A stretch of 64,000 nt of DNA from an uncultured Neglectibacter sp. Its GTDB lineage: Bacteria; Bacillota; Clostridia; Oscillospirales; Acutalibacteraceae. The stretch is taken from assembly GCA_937958185.1 (NCBI GenBank), contig CALFFN010000036.1, forward strand, positions 1-64,000, written 5' to 3'. This document shows positions 40,631 through 49,869 of this stretch, one piece after another (position 1 is the stretch's first letter; every line of letters begins with the position of its first letter). The notes beneath the pieces are model-generated. The model searched no databases, was not told the DNA's origin, and saw only the letters and a program-made list of their open reading frames with translations. A program made the translations under genes and the position numbers.

Positions 40631-41819
40631 TATTATAGTTTACCTTTCCCTGCACGATGGCGTCCCACAGAGGGGACATGGAGCGCAGCCGCTCCACAAT
40701 GGGGGGCAGGGTCTCCAGAATGTAGTCCACGTCTTCCTCGGTGTTGCAGTCGCCCAGGGACAGCCGGACAGAGCCGTGGGCGACCTCGTGGGGCAGCCCG
40801 ATGGACAGCAGCACGTGGCTGGGGTCCAGGGAGCCGCTGGTGCAGGCTGAGCCGGAGGAAGCGGAGATCCCCTTGATGTCCAGCATCAGCAGGAGGGATT
40901 CTCCCTCTATGCCTTCAAAGCAGAAGCTCACATTTCCCGGCAGCCGGCGTTCCCTGTCGCCGTTCAGGTGGCTGCGCTCAATTTTTGAAAGCCCGTCGAT
41001 GAGCTTGTCCCGCAGCGGGGTCAGCCGGGCGGCGCGCTCGTCAATGGTGGAACAGGCGCGTTCCATGGCAACGCCCAAACCCACGATGCCCGCTACATTT
41101 TCCGTTCCTGCGCGCCTGCCCCGCTCCTGCGCGCCGCCGTCCAGAAAATTCTGAATGCTTACGCCGTTGCGGAGATACAGGGCACCCACTCCCTTGGGGG
41201 CGTGGATTTTGTGCCCGCTGAGAGAGAGCAGGTCGATATTCTGCGCCTTCACGTCGATTTTCACATTGCCCACCGCCTGCACGGCGTCGGTGTGGAACAA
41301 TACCTTATGACGCTTACAGATTTCCCCGATCTCCGCGATGGGCTGAATGGTGCCGATCTCGTTGTTTGCGTACATGATGGTCACCAATGCCGTCTGGTCG
41401 GTGATGGCGGCTTCTACCTCCTCCGGGCGGACGATACCGTTGCGGTGCACGTCCAGATAGGTGACGGAAAAGCCCTCCTTCTCCAGCGCCTGACAGGTGT
41501 GCAGCACGGCGTGGTGCTCAAAGGCAGTGGTGATGATATGGTTTTTCCCCTGCTTTGCCATGGCGCGGGCAGCGCCCTTGATCGCCCAGTTGTCGCTTTC
41601 GCTGCCGCAGCCCGTAAAATAAATTTCGTTGGCGTTGGCGCCCAGGCAGCTTGCTACAGCAGCTCTGGCGCTTTCCAAAGCGGCTTTGGCTTTTTGCCCC
41701 AGCGTGTACAGGCTGGAGGGGTTGCCGTAGGCTTCCCGGTAAAAGGGAAGCATGGCTTCCAGCACCTCCGGGGAAACGGCAGTGGTAGCGGCGTTGTCCG
41801 CATAAACTGTTTTGCCCAT
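40626..41819 (-). CDS. iscS: Cysteine desulfurase IscS/NifS
   Basis: This PLP enzyme removes sulfur from cysteine and passes it to IscU as a persulfide. The 397-residue protein begins MGKTVYADNAATTAVSPEVL. It has the PLP-binding His in TAFEHHAVLHT, the Lys in LSLSGHKIHAPKGVG, and the catalytic Cys in SSGSACTSGSLDPSHVL. I prefer ATG 41819, because the ribosome site GGAAAGG is immediately next to the alternative ATG 41831 and properly spaced for 41819. The stop codon is part of array E. Confidence 0.95.
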   Translation of the reverse strand: MGKTVYADNAATTAVSPEVLEAMLPFYREAYGNPSSLYTLGQKAKAALESARAAVASCLGANANEIYFTGCGSESDNWAIKGAARAMAKQGKNHIITTAFEHHAVLHTCQALEKEGFSVTYLDVHRNGIVRPEEVEAAITDQTALVTIMYANNEIGTIQPIAEIGEICKRHKVLFHTDAVQAVGNVKIDVKAQNIDLLSLSGHKIHAPKGVGALYLRNGVSIQNFLDGGAQERGRRAGTENVAGIVGLGVAMERACSTIDERAARLTPLRDKLIDGLSKIERSHLNGDRERRLPGNVSFCFEGIEGESLLLMLDIKGISASSGSACTSGSLDPSHVLLSIGLPHEVAHGSVRLSLGDCNTEEDVDYILETLPPIVERLRSMSPLWDAIVQGKVNYNI

Positions 41820-41898
41820 TCTATATTTCATCCTTTCCAGATCCGTCCTGCCGGAAAATTTTGCTCCGGCAGGGGAAGTGTTTTCCTAAGACAGGTTT

Positions 41899-41927
41899 AA
41901 TATACACCATTTTAGTATACTTTTCAA
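41899..41927 (-). promoter_or_regulatory. Promoter of iscS-iscU
   Basis: On the minus strand TTGAAA (41922-41927), 17 bp, TATATT (41899-41904), about 75 bp before iscS. No IscR-family gene is visible nearby. Confidence 0.75.
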
Positions 41928-42029
41928 CCCCTGTAGCCGTCTCCTCAAAAAATTTTTCCAAACTTAGCGGAAAAATCGGAATAAGCCGGCGGCGTTCGGC
42001 AAAAACTGGAAATGCAAAGCCCTTCCACC

Positions 42030-42058
42030 TTGACAGGAACGCTGAAAAAAGGTAAAAT
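42030..42058 (+). promoter_or_regulatory. Promoter of rnj
   Basis: TTGACA (42030-42035), 17 bp, TAAAAT (42053-42058). It lies about 350 bp before the rnj start, giving a long untranslated leader. Confidence 0.8.
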
Positions 42059-42064
42059 AAGACA

Positions 42065-42407
42065 AAAGCAGGGCTTTGGAAAAGACAGGCGGTCTTTTCA
42101 GGGGCTCTCTACTGCATAGCTCATTTTGCGGGAAAACCGCTTTTGATACATCGGAAGAAAAAGGCACGGGCATATTTTGTCTGTCGGAAACGCCGAAGGT
42201 TTCCGACCGCCGGATCATCAAAAAGCAGAAAAAGGGCAGCAGCGCCGGAGACGATATGTCCGGCGCTTCTGGTGTTCTCTCTTTTTTGCACTTTTGGCGG
42301 TTCGGCAATGCTTCCCTGCGCCGGAAGGGCGCGGGGAAACGAGCGGTCACAAAAAGCCTCTGCCATACATAACACTGCAACTGAAACTATAACAGGAGGA
42401 ATGACAA
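42065..42407 (+). promoter_or_regulatory. Long structured leader of rnj
   Basis: About 340 nt without a convincing gene. Two clear hairpins are present: 42183-42191 with 42199-42207 (9 bp), and 42241-42249 with 42259-42267 (AGCGCCGGA with TCCGGCGCT). The second is followed, after 12 bases, by a pyrimidine-rich CTCTCTTTTTT, so it could act as an attenuator. RNase J is known to influence its own mRNA in some bacteria; autoregulation here is my inference. Confidence 0.5.
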
Positions 42408-44477
42408 GTGGCAGAAAAGAAAAAGTATTATCCCCGCCGGTCGCCGGCAATTACTATGGGAAAACAACAGGATCAGGTGCTCAGCGGCGCGGTGGACGCG
42501 CCCAGTATGGGAAAAATCTCCGGTCCGAGAAAAACGGCGGGAAAGCAGCCTGCCAAGACCCAGCGTCCCCGCGCGGGAACGGCAAAATCCGGCGGACGGG
42601 ATGGGGCGAAGCCCGAAAAGGCAGCGTCCACAGGCACAAAGAAAGCAGAAGAAAAGAACGATCCCCGCAAGACTGTTGCCGGGCGTGGTCGCGGGCGGCA
42701 GAGCCTGGGCACAGCCCCGATTGCCGCGGCACAGCAGGCGAAAGCGGCGCGGCAGGCTGCCGCCGCGGAAGCGGCAGCACGCCCCGCACAGAAGAAAGGC
42801 AGAGGGAAGCAGAAGGAAAAGCCCGCCATTCGGGCGTATTTTCTGGGCGGATTAAATGAGATCGGCAAAAACTTCACCCTGTACGAGTGTCAGAACGATA
42901 TGGTGATCGTGGACTGTGGTCTGGCGTTCCCCGATGAGGAAATGCTGGGCATCGACATGGTGATCCCCGACTTTGCCTTTGTGGAAAAGAACCGGGAAAA
43001 AATTCGCGGCATTGTCATCACCCACGGGCACGAGGACCACATTGGCGCGGTGCCCTATCTGCTGAAAAAGCTGAATGTCCCCGTGTACGCCACGGCGCTG
43101 ACGGTGGGGCTGATCGAGGGGAAGCTGCAGGAGCACGGCTTGACCGGCTCTGCCAAGCTCGTGGTCACCCCGCCCGGCTCCCATGTGAAGCTGGGCTGTA
43201 TGGACGTGGAATTTATCCATGTGAACCATTCCATTGCCGACGCGGTGGCGCTGGCGATCCACAGCCCGGCGGGCGTGATCGTGCACACCGGCGATTTCAA
43301 AATAGACTGCACCCCTGCGGAGGGCAGAATGATAGATTTGGCGCGGTTCGCCGAACTGGGCAAGGAGGGCGTGCTGGCGCTGCTGGCGGATTCTACCAAT
43401 GCCGAGCGCCCCGGCTATACCCAGACAGAGCAGACAGTCAACAATTCGCTGGACACCCTGTTCCAGCGCGCGGAGGGTAAGCGTATCATCGTGGCGACCT
43501 TTGCCTCCTCCATCAGCCGGGTACAAATGATCATCAACTGCGCGGTGAAATACGGGCGGAAGGTGGCGCTTTCCGGCAGAAGCATGGTGAACGTCATGGG
43601 CATTGCCAGCGAGCTGGGCTATCTCCACGTGCCGGACGGCGTGCTGGTGGATTTGAACCTGATCAACCGCTATGAGCCCGGGCAGCTGGTGCTCATCACC
43701 ACCGGCAGCCAGGGTGAGCCCATGTCGGCGCTGAGCCGCATGGCGTTTTCCGACCATCGGCAGGTGGCGATCAATCCCAACGATTTCATCATCATTTCCG
43801 CCCGTCCCATTCCCGGCAATGAAAAAACCGTGGGCGCCGTGGTGGACGAACTGCTCAAGCAGGGCTGCACCGTGATCTATGAGTCCATGTACGAGGTGCA
43901 CGTGTCGGGGCATGCCTGCCAGGAAGAATTGAAGCTGATGCAGGGGCTTGTAAAGCCCAAATATTTTATCCCTGTCCACGGCGAGCAGAAGCATTTGCAA
44001 AAGCACGCGGGACTGGCAATCGCCATGGGAATGCCCCGGGAAAATATTTTCATCGGCGCCATCGGCAGCGTGATCGAGCTCCATGAGGACCATATGCGCC
44101 AGCTGGGAGACGTTCCCGCGGGCAGCGTGATGGTAGACGGCCTGGGCGTGGGCGATGTGGGCAGCGTGGTGCTGCGGGACAGGAAGCACCTTGCCGAGGA
44201 CGGCTTGATCGTGGCGGTCTGTTCCATCGACACCAATTCCGGGCATGTGGTTTCCGGTCCCGATATCGTGTCCCGCGGCTTTGTCTATGTCAGAGAATCG
44301 GAACAACTTATGGACGAAGCGCGAAAGCTGGTGTATAATACTCTGGAAAGCTGTGCCAGCCGCCATGTCCGTGATTGGGCAGGGCTGAAGCAGAATGTGA
44401 AGGAAGAGCTTTCCCGGTTCTTATATCGGAAGACCCAGAGGAACCCCATGATACTGCCTATTATCATGGAAGTGTAA
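42408..44477 (+). CDS. rnj: Ribonuclease J with a long basic N-terminal extension
   Basis: RNase J is the metallo-beta-lactamase/beta-CASP 5'-3' exonuclease and endonuclease of mRNA turnover. The core starts at about residue 141 (IRAYFLGGLNEIGKNFTLYE), with the zinc motif HGHEDH at 206-211 and later HTGDFKIDC, LLADSTNAERPGYT, ATFASSISR, GSQGEPMSALSRMA, HVSGHACQEEL and FIPVHGEQKHL. The first 140 residues are Lys/Arg/Ala/Gln-rich and probably disordered, an unusually long extension that may bind RNA or partners. The 689-residue length compares with about 555 for Bacillus RnjA. AGGAGG precedes the start. Confidence 0.94.
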   Translation: MAEKKKYYPRRSPAITMGKQQDQVLSGAVDAPSMGKISGPRKTAGKQPAKTQRPRAGTAKSGGRDGAKPEKAASTGTKKAEEKNDPRKTVAGRGRGRQSLGTAPIAAAQQAKAARQAAAAEAAARPAQKKGRGKQKEKPAIRAYFLGGLNEIGKNFTLYECQNDMVIVDCGLAFPDEEMLGIDMVIPDFAFVEKNREKIRGIVITHGHEDHIGAVPYLLKKLNVPVYATALTVGLIEGKLQEHGLTGSAKLVVTPPGSHVKLGCMDVEFIHVNHSIADAVALAIHSPAGVIVHTGDFKIDCTPAEGRMIDLARFAELGKEGVLALLADSTNAERPGYTQTEQTVNNSLDTLFQRAEGKRIIVATFASSISRVQMIINCAVKYGRKVALSGRSMVNVMGIASELGYLHVPDGVLVDLNLINRYEPGQLVLITTGSQGEPMSALSRMAFSDHRQVAINPNDFIIISARPIPGNEKTVGAVVDELLKQGCTVIYESMYEVHVSGHACQEELKLMQGLVKPKYFIPVHGEQKHLQKHAGLAIAMGMPRENIFIGAIGSVIELHEDHMRQLGDVPAGSVMVDGLGVGDVGSVVLRDRKHLAEDGLIVAVCSIDTNSGHVVSGPDIVSRGFVYVRESEQLMDEARKLVYNTLESCASRHVRDWAGLKQNVKEELSRFLYRKTQRNPMILPIIMEV

Positions 44478-44522
44478 GGGCTTTTACCGGGAAAAAGGAA
44501 TGGAGAGAAAAGGGAAAGGGCG

Positions 44523-46508
44523 GTGCAAAGCAGCGTGCGAGGGAAAAAGGTTTGGGTGATCTCACCTCTTTTTTATCTGATGGCGGCAGGTATGGTCGTG
44601 ATGGCGCTTGTCACCTATCGGTACAATAAGGTCGCGGCTGCCGTGGAACTGACGGCGGCTGGTCTTTCCCTGCTTTCCCTGCTCGCGTCCGATATCCTGT
44701 ACCGCCGGAACGTTTCCCTTGCGGTGAAAAGCGCAAAGAGGGTGCTGACCGCAGAGGAACGCCACGCTTTTGACGAATTTGCCCTGCCCGTGGCGGTGGT
44801 CGCCCCGGCGGGTGACATCGTATGGGCAAACGAAGCCTTTATTTCCACCCTCTGCAGCGGCGGAGAGTATCTGGGGCAGGACGTGCTGCGGTTTATCTAT
44901 CCCAAAACCTTCCGGCAGGTCATGGGGGAAAAGGGCGCCGCCGTTTCCTACCGTGGGCGGGAGTACACTGTTTACGGCGTGAGAGCCAAGGACGGCTTTA
45001 TCCTTTACTTTGTGGACGACACCTATTTCAAAGCCATTCACAAAGAATACCGGGAAAAGAAAACCGTGGTGGGGATCGCGGTGTTCGATAATCAGGAAGA
45101 ATTGATCCGCAACAGCCCCGGCGGAGAGGATTCCCGCATTACCGCGGAGGTGGAAGCCGTCCTGCGCCGCTGGGCGGTGGAGGACATGGGCGGTTTTATC
45201 CGCCGGCTTTCTTCCGGGCGCTACCTTGTGCTCACGGACGATTCCCATGTGGAAGCCGCCAAGCAGCGGCGTTTCCGGGTGCTGGACGATGTGCGCGAGG
45301 TGAAAAGCGCCAGCGGCATGAGTGCCACGGTCTCCATCGGTCTGGGGCGCGGCGCGGATACGGCGGCGGAAAGTGAGCGCTGGTCGAGACAGGCGCTGGA
45401 TATGGCTCTGGGCAGAGGCGGCGATCAGGTCGCCGTAAAGCAGCAGGGCGATACTTACGAGTTCTTCGGCGGTCAGTCCAAGGGCGTGGAAAAGCGGGAC
45501 AAGGTGCGCACGAGGGTCATTGCCGCCACATTGTCCGACCACGTAAAGGCAAGCGACCGCGTATTCATTATGGGACATAAAAATTCCGACCTGGACAGCG
45601 TGGGAGCCGCCGTGGGCATGTGGGCGGCGATCCGCAAGGGTCTGGAAAAGCCCGCCAATATCGTCATTCACCGCGGGCAGACCCTGGCAACGCCACTGGT
45701 AGACAGGGTGGACGCGGCGTATGAGGACGAGCATGTGTTCATCAGCCCTATGGAAGCGCTGCAAACCGCCACGGAGCGGTCCCTGCTCATTGTGGTGGAT
45801 ACCCATTCGGTGAATTTTGTGGAAAGCTCCGAGCTGTTGGAGCGTGTCCCTAGGATCGTAGTCATTGACCACCACAGAATGATGGTCTCCCACATCAAAA
45901 ACGCGCTGATCTTCTATCACGAGCCTTACGCCAGCTCCGCTTCGGAGATGGTGACGGAGCTGGTGCAGTACATTCGCGGCTCCGCCATTGACGGCGTGGA
46001 CGCGGAGGCGCTGATGGCGGGCATTGCGCTGGATACCAAGAATTTTGTGCTGAAGACCGGCGTACGCACCTTTGAAGCCTCTGCTTTCCTGCGGCGGCGC
46101 GGCGCGGATACCGTTACGGTAAAGAAGCTGTTTTCCAATACCCTGGACAATTATAAGCAGAAGGCGCAGCTGGTCTCCAGCGCGGAGCTTTACAAGGGCT
46201 GTGCCATCGCCACCTCCAACTGGGACCTGGACGATATGCGGATCGCGGCGGCACAGGCGGCCGATGAGCTGCTGTCCATTCAGGGCGTGCGGGCTTCCTT
46301 TGTGCTGTACCGCGTCGGGACGGACGTGAGCATTTCCGCCCGCAGTTTGGGAGATATCAATGTCCAGCTGATCCTGGAGGAGTTCGGCGGCGGCGGACAT
46401 TTCACCATGGCGGGAGCCCAGATCAAGAATATCAGCATGAGCGACGCCCGCCGTGCCCTGGTTCGCGCGCTGGACGTGAAGCTTGCGGAAATGGAAGCGC
46501 AGGGCTGA
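44523..46508 (+). CDS. gdpP: Cyclic-di-AMP phosphodiesterase GdpP
   Basis: GdpP hydrolyses c-di-AMP to pApA, controlling potassium and osmotic homeostasis. The 661-residue protein has two N-terminal helices, a PAS-like domain (about 80-165), a degenerate GGDEF domain (about 170-305) and the DHH/DHHA1 module. The module shows VFIMGHKNSDLDSVGAAVGM, VVDTHSVNF, IVVIDHHRM, and near the C-terminus EEFGGGGHFTMAGAQI. The start codon is uncertain: GTG 44523 has a close AAAGGG, and GTG 44535 is also possible. rplI and dnaB follow, as in Bacillus. Confidence 0.93.
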   Translation: MQSSVRGKKVWVISPLFYLMAAGMVVMALVTYRYNKVAAAVELTAAGLSLLSLLASDILYRRNVSLAVKSAKRVLTAEERHAFDEFALPVAVVAPAGDIVWANEAFISTLCSGGEYLGQDVLRFIYPKTFRQVMGEKGAAVSYRGREYTVYGVRAKDGFILYFVDDTYFKAIHKEYREKKTVVGIAVFDNQEELIRNSPGGEDSRITAEVEAVLRRWAVEDMGGFIRRLSSGRYLVLTDDSHVEAAKQRRFRVLDDVREVKSASGMSATVSIGLGRGADTAAESERWSRQALDMALGRGGDQVAVKQQGDTYEFFGGQSKGVEKRDKVRTRVIAATLSDHVKASDRVFIMGHKNSDLDSVGAAVGMWAAIRKGLEKPANIVIHRGQTLATPLVDRVDAAYEDEHVFISPMEALQTATERSLLIVVDTHSVNFVESSELLERVPRIVVIDHHRMMVSHIKNALIFYHEPYASSASEMVTELVQYIRGSAIDGVDAEALMAGIALDTKNFVLKTGVRTFEASAFLRRRGADTVTVKKLFSNTLDNYKQKAQLVSSAELYKGCAIATSNWDLDDMRIAAAQAADELLSIQGVRASFVLYRVGTDVSISARSLGDINVQLILEEFGGGGHFTMAGAQIKNISMSDARRALVRALDVKLAEMEAQG

Positions 46509-46513
46509 TCCAC

Positions 46514-46542
46514 TTGACCGTCATTTTATTTATATATATCAT
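46514..46542 (+). promoter_or_regulatory. Probable promoter of rplI
   Basis: TTGACC (46514-46519), 17 bp, TATCAT (46537-46542), in the only AT-rich gap between gdpP and rplI. Confidence 0.55.
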
Positions 46543-46565
46543 GTAGAAAAAAGGAGATGCTGCAC

Positions 46566-47012
46566 ATGAAGGTCGTATTGCTGCAGGACGTTAAGTCCAT
46601 TGGAAAAAAGGGAGAGCTTGTGAATGTTTCCGACGGCTACGCAAGAAATTTCCTCATGCCCCGGAAGCTTGCCAAGGAGGCAAACGCCCAGGCGATGAAC
46701 GAGCTGAAAAACGCCGAAGCCGCCAGGGAGTATAAGATCAAAACCGAAACGGAGCAGGCGCAGAAAAACGCGGACGCCCTGTCCGGGAAAACCCTGAAGA
46801 TATACGGCAAGGCGGGGCAGGCGGGCAAGCTGTTTGGCTCGGTCACCGCCAAGGAGCTTGCGGAGGAGATCAGGAATCAGTTCGGCGTCGAGGTGGAAAA
46901 GCGGAAGATCGTGCTGGAAAGCGATATCAAAGCGTTTGGTACTTATAATTTTGATGTGAAATTCTATAACGGCATTACCGCCACCATGAGCGTAGCAGTT
47001 TGCGAGAAGTAG
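46566..47012 (+). CDS. rplI: 50S ribosomal protein L9
   Basis: The 148-residue protein begins MKVVLLQDVKSIGKKGELVNVSDGYARNFL, the L9 signature, followed by the long connecting helix (KNAEAAREYKIKTETEQAQK) and the C-terminal domain (GKLFGSVTAKELAEEI ... FGTYNFDVKFYNGITA). I use ATG 46566 because AAGGAG is properly spaced for it and abuts the upstream ATG 46557. The stop codon TAG is the end of the first heptad of array H. Confidence 0.95.
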   Translation: MKVVLLQDVKSIGKKGELVNVSDGYARNFLMPRKLAKEANAQAMNELKNAEAAREYKIKTETEQAQKNADALSGKTLKIYGKAGQAGKLFGSVTAKELAEEIRNQFGVEVEKRKIVLESDIKAFGTYNFDVKFYNGITATMSVAVCEK

Positions 47013-47084
47013 TTGTTAGCGATAAGTTGTTAGTCGTTAGGCGCTCTTTGCCCTTTCTAACGACTAATAACTAACAGCTAACGA
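47006..47084. repeat. Heptad array pair H (TTGTTAG type), inverted arms with a 16-bp core
   Basis: Left arm: GAAGTAG at 47006 (its TAG is the rplI stop), TTGTTAG at 47013, CGATAAG at 47020, TTGTTAG at 47027, TCGTTAG at 47034. Core: 47041-47056. Right arm: CTAACGA at 47057, CTAATAA at 47064, CTAACAG at 47071, CTAACGA at 47078. The innermost units are exact complements, so the transcript can fold into a long interrupted hairpin between rplI and dnaB. On the minus strand the core reads AAAGGGCAAAGAGCGC and recurs, slightly changed, beside array I. Confidence 0.85.
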
Positions 47085-47101
47085 CTGAAAAGGGGAATCC
47101 T

Positions 47102-48478
47102 ATGCCATCCTATGAATTTGAGACCCAGGCTGAGCCGGGGCTGTCTATGCCCTTCAGCCTGGAAGCGGAGCAGTCTGTGCTGGGGGCGGTCCTGCTGGAG
47201 CCCTCCTGCCTGGCGACCGTGGCGGAGATACTGCCGAAAGCGGAGTATTTCTACGCGGTGAATAACCAGATGATCTACGGCGCCATGCTGGAAATGTTTA
47301 CGCTGGGGCTGCCGGTGGACTTTATCACCGTGCTGGAAAAGCTGAAAGAAAATGAAGAATTTGAGGAAGCCACGGGGAAGGTCTACCTGACCCAGCTGGC
47401 TCAGATCGTACCCTCCCTGTCCAATGTATCGGTCTATGCCAACATTGTACGGGACAAGTACGACGTGCGCACCCTGATGCAGGCAGCCCGGCATATCTTG
47501 GACGACGCCAGCGAAGGGGCAGAGGATTCCGCGCTGCTGCTGGATATGGCGGAGCAGCGTATTTACGATATCCGGCAGGGAAAAAACATGAAGGGTCTCC
47601 AGCCCGTTCGGGAGATACTGCTGGAAACCTTTGACCGCCTGGACCTGCTGAACTCCCCGGACAGGGACAAGTATAAGGGCATTCCTACGGGAATTGGAGA
47701 GCTGGACGCCATGATCACCGGGCTGAACCGTTCCGATCTGGTGGTGCTGGCAGCCCGTCCCGGCGTGGGAAAAACCAGCTTTGGCTTGAACATCGCCCGC
47801 CATGCGTCCATTACCGCCAAGAAACGGGTGGCGTTCTTTTCTCTGGAAATGGGCAGGGAACAGCTGGTGTCCCGCCTGCTGTCGGGAGAAGCCGTGGTAG
47901 AGGGCACCCGTCTGCGCTCCGGCGATTTGTCTGAAAACGACTGGGTAAAGCTGGTAGAGGCGGGGGATATCCTCTCCAAAGCGGAGATATATATCGACGA
48001 CAAGCCCGATATCACCGTGCAGGAGATCAAGGCGAAGCTCCGCCGTCTGGGCAAGGTGGACCTGGTCATTATCGACTATTTGCAGCTGATGAACAGCGCC
48101 CGCCGGATCGACAACCGGGTCAACGAGGTCGCCGACATCACCAGGAACCTGAAGGTCATGGCGAAGGAGCTGGATATTCCTGTCATTGCCATGTCCCAGC
48201 TCCGCCGCCCCACTGAAAGGACCAAGGACCACCGCCCCGGTCTTTCCGAGCTGAGGGACTCCGGCTCTATCGAACAGGACGCGGATATCGTGATCTTCCT
48301 CCACCGGGAGGCGTATAACGCCACCAGCGAGGGCGGGGAGATCACCGAGGATATGGACGTAAACGCCGCTGAGATCATCGTGGCGAAAAACCGCCACGGC
48401 GGTACGGACAGCATCGCTGTCCATTGGCAGCCGGAGTATATGCGCTTTACCTCCCGGGAGGTCATTCGCCATGAGTAA
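47102..48478 (+). CDS. dnaB: Replicative DNA helicase DnaB
   Basis: DnaB unwinds DNA at the replication fork as a hexamer. The 458-residue protein has the N-terminal collar domain (FSLEAEQSVLGAVLLEPSCL), linker, and RecA-like motor with Walker A AARPGVGKTSFGLNIA, SLEMGREQLVSRLLS, Walker B LVIIDYLQLM, and MSQLRRPTERTKDHRP ... LRDSGSIEQDADIVIFLHR. Its end overlaps tilS by eight bases. Confidence 0.96.
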   Translation: MPSYEFETQAEPGLSMPFSLEAEQSVLGAVLLEPSCLATVAEILPKAEYFYAVNNQMIYGAMLEMFTLGLPVDFITVLEKLKENEEFEEATGKVYLTQLAQIVPSLSNVSVYANIVRDKYDVRTLMQAARHILDDASEGAEDSALLLDMAEQRIYDIRQGKNMKGLQPVREILLETFDRLDLLNSPDRDKYKGIPTGIGELDAMITGLNRSDLVVLAARPGVGKTSFGLNIARHASITAKKRVAFFSLEMGREQLVSRLLSGEAVVEGTRLRSGDLSENDWVKLVEAGDILSKAEIYIDDKPDITVQEIKAKLRRLGKVDLVIIDYLQLMNSARRIDNRVNEVADITRNLKVMAKELDIPVIAMSQLRRPTERTKDHRPGLSELRDSGSIEQDADIVIFLHREAYNATSEGGEITEDMDVNAAEIIVAKNRHGGTDSIAVHWQPEYMRFTSREVIRHE

Positions 48479-49850
48479 GCCGCTTTTTGCCGCAGGGGAC
48501 CTTTCCGAGCTGCCGGAGCAGGGGCTTGCGGTGGTGGGCTTTTCCGGCGGGGCGGATTCCACCGCGCTGGCTCACTGGCTGGCAGGAAAAATAGACCCTC
48601 GCCGCATTGTGCTGGCGCATGTGAACCATATGCTGCGGGGAGAGGAAGCTGAACGTGACGAAGCCGCCGCCCGGGCGTTTGCCCGGAAGCAGGGGCTTCG
48701 TCTGGTCGTTTCACGGGAGGACGTAAAGGCGCTGGCTGCCCAAGGCGGCATGGGGCTTGAGGAGTGCGGCAGAGCGGTGCGGTACCGCTTTTTCCAGTCT
48801 CTCCTCACCGGGGAGGACGACCGTATCCTCACCGCCCACACCGCCGATGACAACGCGGAGACCATGCTATTGAACCTTTGCCGGGGCACAGGGCTTGCCG
48901 GGCTCTGCGGTATCCCGGAAAAGCGGGGGAACATTCTCCGCCCGCTGTTGAGGGTGACAAGGCAGGAGATCGAGGAATACTGCGCTCTTCATAATTTATC
49001 CTATGTGACGGACAGCAGCAACCTGTCCGGCGAATTTGCCCGTAACCGCATTCGGCTTGAAGTGCTGCCCGTTTTGAAGGAGCTGAACCCCCGGCTGATC
49101 TACAGCATGAGCCAGACTGCAGGGCTGCTGGAGCAGGACAGGCGGTTTTTGAGCGCCGAGGGGGAAAAATTACTGGCAGACGCCATGGGGGAATACGGGC
49201 TGTCTGCCGCCGTGCTGCGAAACGCCCCCCGGGCGCTGCAAACGGAAGCCCTTCGTTTGTGGTTGAAGCGGCTGGGCTGCGGCGAGCCGGAAAAAAAGCA
49301 TCTGAAAGCGGTGCTCCGCTGTCTCACGGAGGGCGGCGCCGCAATGCTGCCGGGAGATTTGGTCGTCCGCTGTGCGCAGGGGGTGCTTTCCGCGGCAAAG
49401 CAGGAAGCTGCGCAGCCGTTTTCCATCACTGTATCGCTGGAGGAACTGGGGCAAAGGGAGCTTTTGAAAATCCCACTGCCGGACGGAAGAACGCTGGTTT
49501 TTGAGAAAAAAGTGGTGGAGAGGGAAGAAAATTCGGAAAAAAGAGAGCAAAAAATTCATAATTTGTTATTCAAAAACGCTCTGGATTATGATATAATAGC
49601 TACTAATTTGGTAGTCAGGACCCGCCGGGAGGGGGATAAATTTGCTCCCGCCGGGCGAAAGGTCACCAAAAGCTTGAAGCAGGTATTTCAGGAATGCGGT
49701 ATGCCGGCAAGCCGCCGGGGAAGCGCTGTGCTGCTGGAAATTGGCGGGGCGCTGGCGTTCTGCGAGGGCGCAGGGGCGGCTCAGGGCTTCGAGGTGACGG
49801 AAGCTACCCGCACGGTGCTCACGGTGACAGTTCAACAGAAGAGGGAATGA
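48471..49850 (+). CDS. tilS: tRNA(Ile)-lysidine synthetase TilS
   Basis: TilS converts C34 of the CAU-anticodon tRNA-Ile to lysidine. The 459-residue protein has the PP-loop VVGFSGGADSTALAHWL near residue 23, HVNHMLRGEEAERDE, TAHTADDNAETMLLNLCRGTGLAGLCGI and RPLLRVTRQEIEEYC, then the C-terminal tRNA-binding domain ending in RTRREGDKFAPAGRKVTKSLKQVFQE. An AT-rich stretch near residue 355 carries a possible internal promoter. It is coupled to dnaB and followed by hpt. Confidence 0.94.
   Translation: MSKPLFAAGDLSELPEQGLAVVGFSGGADSTALAHWLAGKIDPRRIVLAHVNHMLRGEEAERDEAAARAFARKQGLRLVVSREDVKALAAQGGMGLEECGRAVRYRFFQSLLTGEDDRILTAHTADDNAETMLLNLCRGTGLAGLCGIPEKRGNILRPLLRVTRQEIEEYCALHNLSYVTDSSNLSGEFARNRIRLEVLPVLKELNPRLIYSMSQTAGLLEQDRRFLSAEGEKLLADAMGEYGLSAAVLRNAPRALQTEALRLWLKRLGCGEPEKKHLKAVLRCLTEGGAAMLPGDLVVRCAQGVLSAAKQEAAQPFSITVSLEELGQRELLKIPLPDGRTLVFEKKVVEREENSEKREQKIHNLLFKNALDYDIIATNLVVRTRREGDKFAPAGRKVTKSLKQVFQECGMPASRRGSAVLLEIGGALAFCEGAGAAQGFEVTEATRTVLTVTVQQKRE
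49569..49597 (+). promoter_or_regulatory. Possible internal promoter in tilS for hpt-ftsH
   Basis: TTCAAA (49569-49574), 17 bp, TATAAT (49592-49597), located in an unusually AT-rich part of tilS about 275 bp before hpt. Confidence 0.4.
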
Positions 49851-49869
49851 ATTGCAGGAGGGAAATCAC

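Noticed and set aside
40428..40850. Frames starting in array D and running into iscS antisense
   Set aside because: Start codons come from the ATGAG repeat units; the rest is the complement of iscS.
42076..42372. Possible 98-codon gene upstream of rnj
   Set aside because: It runs through two strong hairpins, has no ribosome site or recognisable protein family, and the region fits an untranslated leader better.
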